From Streptococcus parasanguinis (GTDB taxonomy: Bacteria; Bacillota; Bacilli; Lactobacillales; Streptococcaceae): a stretch of 63,947 nt of DNA. A program made the translations under genes and the position numbers. Below the pieces are notes generated by a model, which saw only the letters and a list, made by a program, of their open reading frames with translations, was not told the DNA's origin and did not search any database. Every line of letters starts with the position of its first letter. Position 1 is the first letter of the stretch. Shown here piece by piece: positions 56,987 to 63,947 of the stretch. The stretch covers positions 1-63,947 of the forward strand of contig NZ_JAHDAC010000010.1 in the NCBI RefSeq assembly GCF_018499505.1, read 5' to 3'.

Positions 56987-57937
56987 ATGGAAACATGGCA
57001 AGAGTTAAAGGTTACAGTAAAGCGTGAGGGTGAGGAGCTGGTCTCTAATCTCTTGATCGAGTTAGGTGCCCAAGGGGTCGCAATCGAGGACAGCATGGAT
57101 TATGTGGGAAATGTCGACCGCTTTGGTGAGATTTTTCCTGATGTCGAGCAGCAAGAAGAAATCGTGGTGACGGCCTACTACCCGGAAACGGTTGATGTAG
57201 CAGCGGTTGAAGCGGACTTGCAGGCTCGCTTAGCAGAATTGACGGATTTTATGGATTTAGGAGAGGTCAAGATGGGGACGACTGCCTTGGCTGAGGAAGA
57301 CTGGGCAGACAACTGGAAGAAATACTATGAACCATCGCGCATCACTCATGACTTGACCATCGTACCGTCATGGACAGACTATGAGGCAACGGCTGGAGAA
57401 AAGATTATCAAGCTAGATCCTGGTATGGCCTTTGGAACAGGAACCCACCCGACAACCAAGATGAGCCTCTTTGCCTTAGAGCAGGTTCTCCGTGGTGGCG
57501 AAACGGTGCTAGATGTAGGGACAGGTTCAGGTGTCCTTTCCATTGCTAGCTCCCTTCTCGGTGCAAAGGAAATCTTTGCTTATGACTTGGATGACGTAGC
57601 GGTTCGCGTCGCTCAGGAAAATATTGAGCTCAACCCGGACATGGAAAACATCCATGTAGCTCCAGGAGATTTACTGAAAGGCGTGGAGATTGAGGCGGAT
57701 GTGATTGTGGCCAACATCTTGGCGGATATCCTCATCCATCTGACAGAGGATGCTTATCGTTTGGTCAAGGACGAAGGTTACCTGATCATGAGTGGCATTA
57801 TCAAGGACAAGTGGGACATGGTACGTGAGTCGGCTGAGTCAGCTGGATTTTTCCTTGAAACTCACATGATCCAAGGGGAATGGAATGCCTGCGTCTTCAA
57901 GAAGACAAAGGATGTCTCCGGTGTGATTGGAGGCTAG
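56987..57937 (+). CDS. prmA: Ribosomal protein L11 methyltransferase
   Basis: Methylates ribosomal protein L11 using SAM. 316 residues. The N-terminal L11-binding region is [23 protein letters not shown], and the SAM motif is [14 protein letters not shown] (near 178-191), after [18 protein letters not shown] 56987 (or 56984) is preceded by no clear ribosome site but by a long hairpin. rsmE starts 1 nt after the stop. The sequence is close to pneumococcal PrmA. Confidence 0.94.
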   Translation: METWQELKVTVKREGEELVSNLLIELGAQGVAIEDSMDYVGNVDRFGEIFPDVEQQEEIVVTAYYPETVDVAAVEADLQARLAELTDFMDLGEVKMGTTALAEEDWADNWKKYYEPSRITHDLTIVPSWTDYEATAGEKIIKLDPGMAFGTGTHPTTKMSLFALEQVLRGGETVLDVGTGSGVLSIASSLLGAKEIFAYDLDDVAVRVAQENIELNPDMENIHVAPGDLLKGVEIEADVIVANILADILIHLTEDAYRLVKDEGYLIMSGIIKDKWDMVRESAESAGFFLETHMIQGEWNACVFKKTKDVSGVIGG

Positions 57938-57938
57938 C

Positions 57939-58682
57939 ATGCAGCAGTATTTTGTAAAAGGTTTGGCTAGCTCACCTGTCACCATTGAGGACAAGGAGAC
58001 CAGCAAGCACATGTTTCAGGTCATGCGCTTAAAAGAAGATGATGAGGTGACTTTGGTCTTTGATGATGGGATCAAGCGCTTGGCGCGCGTGGTCAATGTG
58101 GAGGCGCGTCAGTTGGAGCTAATCGAGGAATTAGCAGACAATGTGGAGCTGCCAGTCCAAGTGACCATCGCATCAGGCTTTCCCAAGGGAGACAAGCTCG
58201 AGTTCATCACTCAGAAAGTAACCGAACTCGGTGCTAGCCAAATCTGGGCCTTCCCTGCGGACTGGTCCGTTGCCAAGTGGGATGGCAAAAAATTGGGCAA
58301 GAAGGTCGAAAAGTTAGAAAAAATTGCCCTTGGAGCAGCCGAGCAAAGCAAGCGGAATTTGGTCCCAAGTATTATCCTTTTTGAGAAAAAGGCAGACTTT
58401 CTGGCTCAGTTCGACCAGTTTGATCGGATCGTGGTGGCTTATGAAGAGTCGGCTAAAGAAGGAGAGGCAGCAGCTTTACTTCAGTCTCTGACCGGATTGG
58501 AAGCTGGAAGTAAACTACTCGTTATCTTTGGGCCAGAGGGAGGCCTCTCCCCTGCAGAAATTGAAAGTTTTACAGCTAAAGGAGCAGTGTTAGCAGGACT
58601 TGGACCTCGCATCCTGCGAGCAGAAACAGCCCCACTCTACGCTCTTAGCGCAGTGAGTGTTGTCACAGAATTAATGAACTAA
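57939..58682 (+). CDS. rsmE: 16S rRNA (uracil(1498)-N3)-methyltransferase RsmE
   Basis: A 247-residue SPOUT-fold methyltransferase that modifies U1498 of 16S rRNA. The PUA-like N-terminus (MQQYFVKGLASSPVTIEDKETSKHMFQVMRLKEDDEV) is followed by GPEGGLSPAEIE (near 195-206) and LGPRILRAETAPL, both characteristic of the knot. GGAGG 5 nt before ATG 57939 set the start. Coupled to prmA. Confidence 0.94.
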   Translation: MQQYFVKGLASSPVTIEDKETSKHMFQVMRLKEDDEVTLVFDDGIKRLARVVNVEARQLELIEELADNVELPVQVTIASGFPKGDKLEFITQKVTELGASQIWAFPADWSVAKWDGKKLGKKVEKLEKIALGAAEQSKRNLVPSIILFEKKADFLAQFDQFDRIVVAYEESAKEGEAAALLQSLTGLEAGSKLLVIFGPEGGLSPAEIESFTAKGAVLAGLGPRILRAETAPLYALSAVSVVTELMN

Positions 58683-58714
58683 CGAAGTGAAGAAATCGCT
58701 TCGTTAGTTTTTTT
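58679..58714 (+). terminator. rsmE terminator
   Basis: CTAACGAAG/CTTCGTTAG with a following T-run; the stem includes the stop codon of rsmE. Confidence 0.92.
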
Positions 58715-58844
58715 ACAAGAATGATGAAAGCAAGGTGGATCCCAGAATGATCTTCAAGAAGTATCCGTATATGAAAGTAGCTTCATTGGTTCCCATCTGC
58801 TTCTAAAAGTGTTAAAATAGTATCCAAGAAACTGGAGAAAACGA

Positions 58845-61064
58845 ATGCCGAAAGAAGAGAATTTAACAGGGGACCAAGTCGTTGCCCTTACAAAAAAATA
58901 TTTATCACCTGAAGATGTTGCTTTTGTGCAAAAGGCTTTGGTCTATGCTGTTGATTGCCATAATGGGCAATTCCGTCAGTCTGGCGAGCCTTATATCATC
59001 CACCCAATTCAAGTAGCAGGAATCCTTGCCAAGCTGAAACTGGATGCTGTGACGGTCGCCTGTGGCTTTTTGCATGATGTCGTAGAAGATACGGATGCGA
59101 CTTTAGATGATTTAGAGCGCGAATTTGGTCATGATGTGCGCGTGATTGTCGATGGGGTGACCAAGCTCGGGAAGGTCAAGTACAAGTCCCATGAAGAGCA
59201 GTTGGCGGAAAACCATCGCAAGATGCTCATGGCCATGTCTCAAGATATCCGTGTCATTTTGGTCAAATTGGCAGACCGCTTGCATAATATGCGTACCCTC
59301 AAGCATTTGCGCAAGGATAAGCAAGAGCGCATTTCGCGTGAGACCATGGAGATCTATGCGCCACTAGCCCACCGTCTCGGGATTTCCAGCGTCAAGTGGG
59401 AGCTTGAGGATTTATCTTTCCGTTATTTGAATGAGACAGAATTCTACAAGATTTCTCATATGATGAAGGAAAAACGTCGCGAGCGAGAAGAGTTGGTCGA
59501 AGAGGTTGTCCACAAGATTGAGACCTATGCTGGGGAACGCCATTTGCATGGAAAAATTTATGGTCGACCAAAGCATATCTATTCGATCTATCGCAAAATG
59601 CAGGATAAAAAGAAACGCTTTGATGAAATCTATGACTTGATTGCCATCCGCTGTATCCTGGATACCCCAAGTGATGTTTATGCCATGCTGGGCTACATCC
59701 ATGAGCTCTGGAAGCCAATGCCAGGGCGTTTTAAGGACTATATTGCCAACCGGAAGGCCAATGGCTATCAGTCCATCCATACGACTGTATACGGCCCTAA
59801 AGGACCGATTGAATTCCAGATCCGAACCAAGGAAATGCATGAGGTTGCTGAGTATGGGGTTGCGGCTCACTGGGCCTATAAAAAAGGGATCAAGGGTCAA
59901 GTCAACAGCAAGGAATCGGCTATTGGGATGAACTGGATCAAGGAGATGATGGAACTCCAAGACCAGTCAGGCGATGCCAAAGAATTTGTTGAAAATGTAA
60001 AAGAAGACATCCTGGCAGAAGAAATTTACGTCTTCACACCAGATGGAACCGTGCGCTCGCTTCCGAAAGATTCTGGACCGATCGATTTTGCCTATGAAAT
60101 CCACACCAAGGTTGGGGAAAAAGCGATTGGTGCTAAGGTCAATGGCCGGATGGTGCCCCTCAATACCAAACTTCGGACGGGAGATCAGGTGGAGATTATC
60201 ACCAATGCCAATTCCTTTGGTCCGAGCCGTGATTGGCTGACCCTTGTTAAAACTAGCAAGGCGCGCAACAAGATTCGTCAGTTCTTTAAAAATCAAGACA
60301 AGGAATTATCGATTAACCGTGGTCGTGACCTCTTGATGGCCCAATTCCACGAGCATGACTTGGTAGCCAATAAGTTCATGGATAAAAAACACATGGACAA
60401 AGTGCTACAAAAATCAAGTTACAAGACAGAAGAAGCCTTGTTTGCGGCGATTGGTTTTGGAGAGATCGGAGCTATTACCATCTTTAACCGCTTGACGGAG
60501 GATGAACGCCGGGAAGAAGAACGGGCTAAGGCACGCGCAGAAGCAGAAGAGCTGGTCAAAGGTGGCGAGGTCAAGGTTGAAAATAAAAAAGACACCTTGA
60601 AGGTCCGTCACGAAGGTGGCGTGGTAATCCAAGGCGCTTCTGGGCTCTTGATTCGGATTGCTAAGTGCTGTAACCCAGTTCCAGGTGATGAAATCGTCGG
60701 CTACATCACCAAAGGACGAGGTGTTGCCATTCACCGTCAGGACTGTATGAATCTCCGAGCTCAAGACAACTACGAGCAACGCTTGATCGATGTAGAATGG
60801 GAAGATAACAACACGACCAAGGACTACATCGCTCACATCGATATTTACGGACTCAACCGTGCCGGACTTCTGAACGATGTACTACAAGTCCTCTCCAATA
60901 CAGCTAAGATGGTCTCAACCGTCAATGCCCAACCAACTAAAGATATGAAATTTGCCAATATCCACATTTCCTTTGGAATTCCAAACCTGTCTATGTTGAC
61001 AACGGTTGTGGATAAGATTAAGAGTGTGCCGGAGGTGTACTCTGTTAAGCGTACCAACGGCTAG
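58845..61064 (+). CDS. rel: Bifunctional (p)ppGpp synthetase/hydrolase Rel
   Basis: The 739-residue RSH enzyme of the stringent response. The N-terminal HD hydrolase domain has FLHDVVEDTD (near 76) and VKLADRLHNMRTL (near 141); the synthetase domain contains RFKDYIANRKANGYQSIHTTV (near 295); then come a TGS domain (VFTPDGTVRSLPKDSGPIDFAYEIHT) and a C-terminal Zn-finger-like CCNPVPGDEIVGYI and ACT domain. Both activities look intact. Confidence 0.96.
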   Translation: MPKEENLTGDQVVALTKKYLSPEDVAFVQKALVYAVDCHNGQFRQSGEPYIIHPIQVAGILAKLKLDAVTVACGFLHDVVEDTDATLDDLEREFGHDVRVIVDGVTKLGKVKYKSHEEQLAENHRKMLMAMSQDIRVILVKLADRLHNMRTLKHLRKDKQERISRETMEIYAPLAHRLGISSVKWELEDLSFRYLNETEFYKISHMMKEKRREREELVEEVVHKIETYAGERHLHGKIYGRPKHIYSIYRKMQDKKKRFDEIYDLIAIRCILDTPSDVYAMLGYIHELWKPMPGRFKDYIANRKANGYQSIHTTVYGPKGPIEFQIRTKEMHEVAEYGVAAHWAYKKGIKGQVNSKESAIGMNWIKEMMELQDQSGDAKEFVENVKEDILAEEIYVFTPDGTVRSLPKDSGPIDFAYEIHTKVGEKAIGAKVNGRMVPLNTKLRTGDQVEIITNANSFGPSRDWLTLVKTSKARNKIRQFFKNQDKELSINRGRDLLMAQFHEHDLVANKFMDKKHMDKVLQKSSYKTEEALFAAIGFGEIGAITIFNRLTEDERREEERAKARAEAEELVKGGEVKVENKKDTLKVRHEGGVVIQGASGLLIRIAKCCNPVPGDEIVGYITKGRGVAIHRQDCMNLRAQDNYEQRLIDVEWEDNNTTKDYIAHIDIYGLNRAGLLNDVLQVLSNTAKMVSTVNAQPTKDMKFANIHISFGIPNLSMLTTVVDKIKSVPEVYSVKRTNG

Positions 61065-61066
61065 TC

Positions 61067-61165
61067 TTCTACGAAAATCGACTTCATACTGCGTTAGTTT
61101 CGACTGGCCTAACTACAGTTATGCCTGCGTCTCACTGCCTTGTCTGATGTCGATTTTCTTTGAAG
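61067..61165. repeat. BOX-like repeat between rel and dtd
   Basis: Inverted ends GAAAATCGAC (61073-61082) and GTCGATTTTC (61149-61158) enclose a G/C-rich segment with CTACAGTTATGCC. It is similar in style to streptococcal BOX elements, though divergent. A second, more degenerate unit continues to about 61290 (CTTGCCGTACTACAGTACTG). Confidence 0.5.
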
Positions 61166-61316
61166 AAGCTAGGACGTGCTCAGAACTCTTTTATTGCTTC
61201 GTTAGCGCGCCTTGCCGTACTACAGTACTGTCTTCGTCTCGCAGCCTTGTCTGTGGTTGATGTTCTTTCAAGAGCATCAGTGAATGCTCAATAGATTTAT
61301 AAAATAGGATAATAAA

Positions 61317-61760
61317 ATGAAATTAGTAATTCAACGGGTCAAGAGTGCCTCGGTTTCCATTGATGGTCAAGTCTACAATGCGATCCAGCAAGGCTTGCTG
61401 CTCTTAGTGGGAGTGGGGCCTGAGGATGACCAGAAGGATTTAGATTATGCGGTCCGCAAGGTATCGCAGATGCGTATTTTCTCAGATGAGGAAGATAAGA
61501 TGAATCTTTCGGTCAAAGATATCCAAGGGGAAATCTTGTCGATCTCTCAATTTACCCTCTTTGCGGAGACAAAAAAAGGCAACCGTCCTGCTTTTGTAGG
61601 GGCTGCCAAGCCAGATATGGCCAGCCAGCTCTATGATGATTTTAATGATTTGTTGGAAAAAGAAGTTCCTGTCAAACGAGGGATCTTTGGAGCCGATATG
61701 GCGATTGAATTGATCAATGATGGCCCGGTGACGATTTTACTAGATACAAAACATCCATAA
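61317..61760 (+). CDS. dtd: D-aminoacyl-tRNA deacylase
   Basis: A 147-residue proofreading enzyme that hydrolyses D-aminoacyl-tRNAs. Signature motifs are [17 protein letters not shown] (N-terminus), SISQFTLFA (near 77-85), and [11 protein letters not shown] (near 134), which provides the cross-subunit Gly-Pro. It often lies directly downstream of rel, as here. Confidence 0.94.
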   Translation: MKLVIQRVKSASVSIDGQVYNAIQQGLLLLVGVGPEDDQKDLDYAVRKVSQMRIFSDEEDKMNLSVKDIQGEILSISQFTLFAETKKGNRPAFVGAAKPDMASQLYDDFNDLLEKEVPVKRGIFGADMAIELINDGPVTILLDTKHP

Positions 61761-61765
61761 GTAAG

Positions 61766-61798
61766 AAAACATGCAGTCGGGTTAGACTGCATGTTTTT
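61766..61798. terminator. Terminator shared by dtd and the DtxR-family regulator
   Basis: AAAACATGCAGTC/GACTGCATGTTTTT with a 6 nt loop. On the minus strand its 5' arm contains the last codons of the regulator gene. Confidence 0.9.
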
Positions 61799-62435
61799 CA
61801 ATATAGAGTTGTTGGGCGATCACTTGGTTGATAGAAATTTCTTGTTCATGTATAACTAAGTGATAGAGTCCTGTGTAGTCATCGTACCGTTGAAACGCGA
61901 TGGTATCACCAATTTGGAGATGGATCTGGTCTAAGAATTTTAACAATTCATAGGTGTCATAGACTCTTTGCAGAATATACAGACCAGGCTCAGTCGTTTC
62001 ACTAAGACGGTCTTGGTAGGCTTCGACAAGCCTTTCACCTTTCTTTGGAATTGTCCCACCATGAGGGCAGGTCTTAGGATTTCCAAGCATGTGATCCAGC
62101 CGGTCGATGAAATGTTCAGAAACGGTATGCTCGAGAACTTCTGCCTCTTCATGGACTTCTTCAGTTGTGTAGCCAAGATTTTTCAGCAGAAATACTTCGA
62201 TCAAGCGGTGCTTGCGGTAGAGATCAGAGACCAATTGCGAGCCCAGATCCGTTAGTAGATAGCCATGGGTCTTATCTTTCACTAGGAGACCCTCAGAGAC
62301 CATCCGCTTAATCATCTCAGTCACAGCGGGTGGAGAGACCTGCATGCGACTAGCGATTTCCTTATTACTGATTTTTTCTACTTCTGTGCCAATTTCATAA
62401 ATGCACTTGAGGTAATCTTCTTTGTTTGGTGTCAT
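61782..62435 (-). CDS. Metal-dependent DtxR-family regulator (MntR/ScaR/PsaR type)
   Basis: A 217-residue repressor that senses Mn(II) or Fe(II) and controls metal uptake genes in streptococci. The winged helix lies at about 1-60 (NKEIASRMQVSPPAVTEMIKRM), followed by the dimerisation/metal domain with HRLIEVFLLKNLGY, VHEEAEVLEHTVSEHFIDRLD and the Cys-His pair CPHGGTIP. A C-terminal FeoA/SH3-like domain ends the protein. Which family name fits is not resolvable here. Confidence 0.9.
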   Translation of the reverse strand: MTPNKEDYLKCIYEIGTEVEKISNKEIASRMQVSPPAVTEMIKRMVSEGLLVKDKTHGYLLTDLGSQLVSDLYRKHRLIEVFLLKNLGYTTEEVHEEAEVLEHTVSEHFIDRLDHMLGNPKTCPHGGTIPKKGERLVEAYQDRLSETTEPGLYILQRVYDTYELLKFLDQIHLQIGDTIAFQRYDDYTGLYHLVIHEQEISINQVIAQQLYIEKHAV

Positions 62436-62507
62436 GCTTTCCTCTTTTCTTCGCTCACTTCTAGTATATCAAAAAAATCCTCAAAAACGCTAGTGGAGTA
62501 ATGAGAA

Positions 62508-62536
62508 TTGTCTCAAGCTCCAAAAGATGGTAGTAT
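62508..62536 (+). promoter_or_regulatory. Promoter of the DUF3114-like gene
   Basis: TTGTCT (62508-62513), a 17 nt spacer and TAGTAT (62531-62536), divergent from the regulator gene. Confidence 0.65.
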
Positions 62537-62559
62537 AGAAACATAGAAAGGACGGCACT

Positions 62560-63585
62560 ATGAACAGACGGGAATTAGCGAGATTAGGCTGGAGAGAAAA
62601 TAGTTTAGCCTATCTAGAGAAGCACTTGCAGGGATACAAAGAACCACAAGCCTACCAAGAACAATACCAGTCTGTCTTTTTCTTTGCCAGTCCTCTGTTT
62701 CAAAACATGTGGTTTCAAGAGATCAAGGATCTAACGGAAACTGCTGCCCAAGACTTGCTGAGGGGCGTTATGAAAATTCTCCTTATGCCAAGTGACTTGT
62801 CTGGAACTTGTGAAGAAACAGCCTTTCTTTTGAGTAGGATGGCTCCAGATTGTCCGCCAGGATCCGACTTTTGGACGGCTTTTTCACGTGTCGTGCTGGT
62901 CGCCTTTGAAAGGGATCCTTTAGCAGATCAGTCGGGAGATCAGCTCTTGAAACGCCAGGTTCACCAGTTGCGTTACCTACTTTCAAGTTACCAGGCACAA
63001 TGGATTCGGACGCATAATGCGAGAGCTGGACAGACTGACGAGGAGGCTTTACAAGCTTACCTACAGGAGGCTAGAGCGGTCACGGTGGATGCTTATGCGG
63101 CTGCCCGCCTTCACAACAAGGTCTCCCTAGGGCCAGAAGGTCACCTTCATTATCCATCGGGAGCTCCCCAACAAGTCAATTTCAAAGTCTTGTTAAATTT
63201 TCATACGGAGTATATTCTCGACCAAGCTGGGCATTTCCTCAATGAAGTCGATCCAGTAGAAGTTTCTGAAAATGGCATTGTCAATGGTGCCAGTTTTAAC
63301 TACGGGTTGGCTAGGGGCCGGACCCATAAGGACTTAGATATTGACCCCGTCAAAGCTTGGGACCCAGCCTTTCGCAAGCAGGTCCTTTATCGCCAAGGTG
63401 TTCGCTATCTAGCTCCGAAGAATGACCGCGGAGAGCAAGGTTATTGGAGTCGAAAAGGAGTCTTTGCACAGGGAGGTAAGAGCTACAAGCAACAAGTGGC
63501 AAGACGCGTGCGAAGCTTCCTCGGAGGCATCCCTCGCTTACGCTGGCGGGTCCTCCTCCAAAATGGGCTCCATCGGATTTTATAG
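62560..63585 (+). CDS. DUF3114-like hypothetical protein
   Basis: A 341-residue soluble protein I associate with the streptococcal DUF3114 family, with limited certainty. No catalytic motif is recognised. It has a conserved-looking block FNYGLARGRTHKDLDIDPVKAWDP (near 247-270) and a basic C-terminus (KQQVARRVRSFLGGIPRLRWR). ATG 62560 follows GAAAGGACGG. Divergent from the DtxR-family gene, which may regulate it. Confidence 0.6.
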   Translation: MNRRELARLGWRENSLAYLEKHLQGYKEPQAYQEQYQSVFFFASPLFQNMWFQEIKDLTETAAQDLLRGVMKILLMPSDLSGTCEETAFLLSRMAPDCPPGSDFWTAFSRVVLVAFERDPLADQSGDQLLKRQVHQLRYLLSSYQAQWIRTHNARAGQTDEEALQAYLQEARAVTVDAYAAARLHNKVSLGPEGHLHYPSGAPQQVNFKVLLNFHTEYILDQAGHFLNEVDPVEVSENGIVNGASFNYGLARGRTHKDLDIDPVKAWDPAFRKQVLYRQGVRYLAPKNDRGEQGYWSRKGVFAQGGKSYKQQVARRVRSFLGGIPRLRWRVLLQNGLHRIL

Positions 63586-63683
63586 CAACGAAAGAACTGT
63601 AATTTTACATAAAATAGCCTAAGAGATTCTTAAAAGAAGTTATAATAGTTAAGTTCTTAGATCTATTCTAGTAGGTAGGTGAT

Positions 63684-63820
63684 GAGACTTTCCGCTGTGA
63701 GAAAAGTGCTTGAAACATGGTTGTTTCAAGCACTCGGAATTATTGAGACTTTAGGCTCAATAATTAGTCATGGAACTTCCTAGAAGTTCGCTGACGTCCG
63801 TACTCACTTAAGGAAAGGTT
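63684..63820 (+). repeat. Three-hairpin dispersed repeat, copy B
   Basis: Full-length relative of 33579-33716. The first hairpin is AGTGCTTG/CAAGCACT (63705-63734) against AGTGCCTG/CAGGCACT in copy A, a compensatory C-G to U-A change. The other two hairpins differ mainly in loops. Confidence 0.85.
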
Positions 63821-63843
63821 CTGAACAGATTTTGTAGATATAG

Positions 63844-63867
63844 AAAAGAGGTCGCAGACCTCTTTTT
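63844..63867. terminator. Terminator downstream of copy B
   Basis: AAAGAGGTC/GACCTCTTTTT with a GCA loop. Confidence 0.85.
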
Positions 63868-63870
63868 ATG

Positions 63871-63947
63871 GGCTCATTGTCAACTGTAGTGGGTTGAAGA
63901 AAAGCTAACATCTGGAGAGGACAATCGTTGTCCTCTCCATTTTTATA
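63871..63947. repeat. Hairpin at the right window edge, probably part of a larger repeat
   Basis: GGAGAGGACAA/TTGTCCTCTCC (63914-63938) followed by T residues. The preceding CAACTGTAGTGGGTTGAAG resembles sequence I associate with streptococcal insertion-sequence ends, but it runs out of the window. 63586-63947 has no gene. Confidence 0.35.

Overview
The window is chromosomal DNA of a low-GC, naturally competent Streptococcus of the mitis/sanguinis/parasanguinis type. This rests on several marker loci: adcRCBA with a ZinT-fused AdcA, a comG operon and ssbB behind ComX cin-boxes, the folP-folC-folE-folBK sulfonamide-target operon, the levQRST-levDEFGX locus next to ssbB and groESL, and TTG starts on several genes. 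No species is claimed.

Layout. (1) 1-3132: six tRNA genes (Phe, Tyr, Trp, His, Gln, Leu). A 2.6 kb integrative remnant sits in the 3' half of tRNA-Leu, bounded by a 56 bp direct repeat, and carries an integrase, a DJ-1/PfpI protein and a DUF1697 protein. (2) 3.2-7.3 kb: zinc uptake (adcRCBA) and a lipoprotein. (3) 7.4-10.6 kb: a TetR/flavin-reductase pair, rlmA(II) behind a structured leader, and a divergent YciI/HxlR pair. (4) 10.6-22.2 kb: tyrS, pbp1b, rpoB and rpoC, with a promoter-terminator-leader arrangement before rpoB. (5) 22.4-28.8 kb: DUF1033, comGA-GG, a methyltransferase and ackA. comGB carries an in-frame TAA, and ComGC is changed at two conserved positions, so the transformation pilus may be inactive. 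(6) 28.9-38.5 kb: a CPBP protease, the folate operon, DUF1846, pepA, DUF4651, thioredoxin, ytpR and ssbB. (7) 38.6-48.2 kb: a four-component sugar-sensing system (two binding proteins, a kinase, a response regulator) upstream of a mannose-family PTS, then groESL behind a CIRCE operator. (8) 48.2-53.5 kb: 0.8 kb without protein genes but with three structured RNA candidates, two of them tandem relatives with compensatory base changes; then a LytTR two-component system and an ABC exporter framed by 181 bp inverted repeats. (9) 53.7-63.9 kb: tRNA-Lys, 6S RNA, rarA, DUF3013, Nudix, GNAT, prmA (behind a long hairpin), rsmE, rel, dtd, a DtxR-family metalloregulator and a DUF3114-like gene.

The most unusual signals are RNA-level: the tandem RNAs downstream of groEL, a leader before rlmA(II) that resembles the enzyme's 23S rRNA target loop, leaders before folP and rpoB, and a dispersed repeat of about 138 bp that folds into three hairpins and shows compensatory changes between copies. 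All structures were read by eye; no folding or database search was run.
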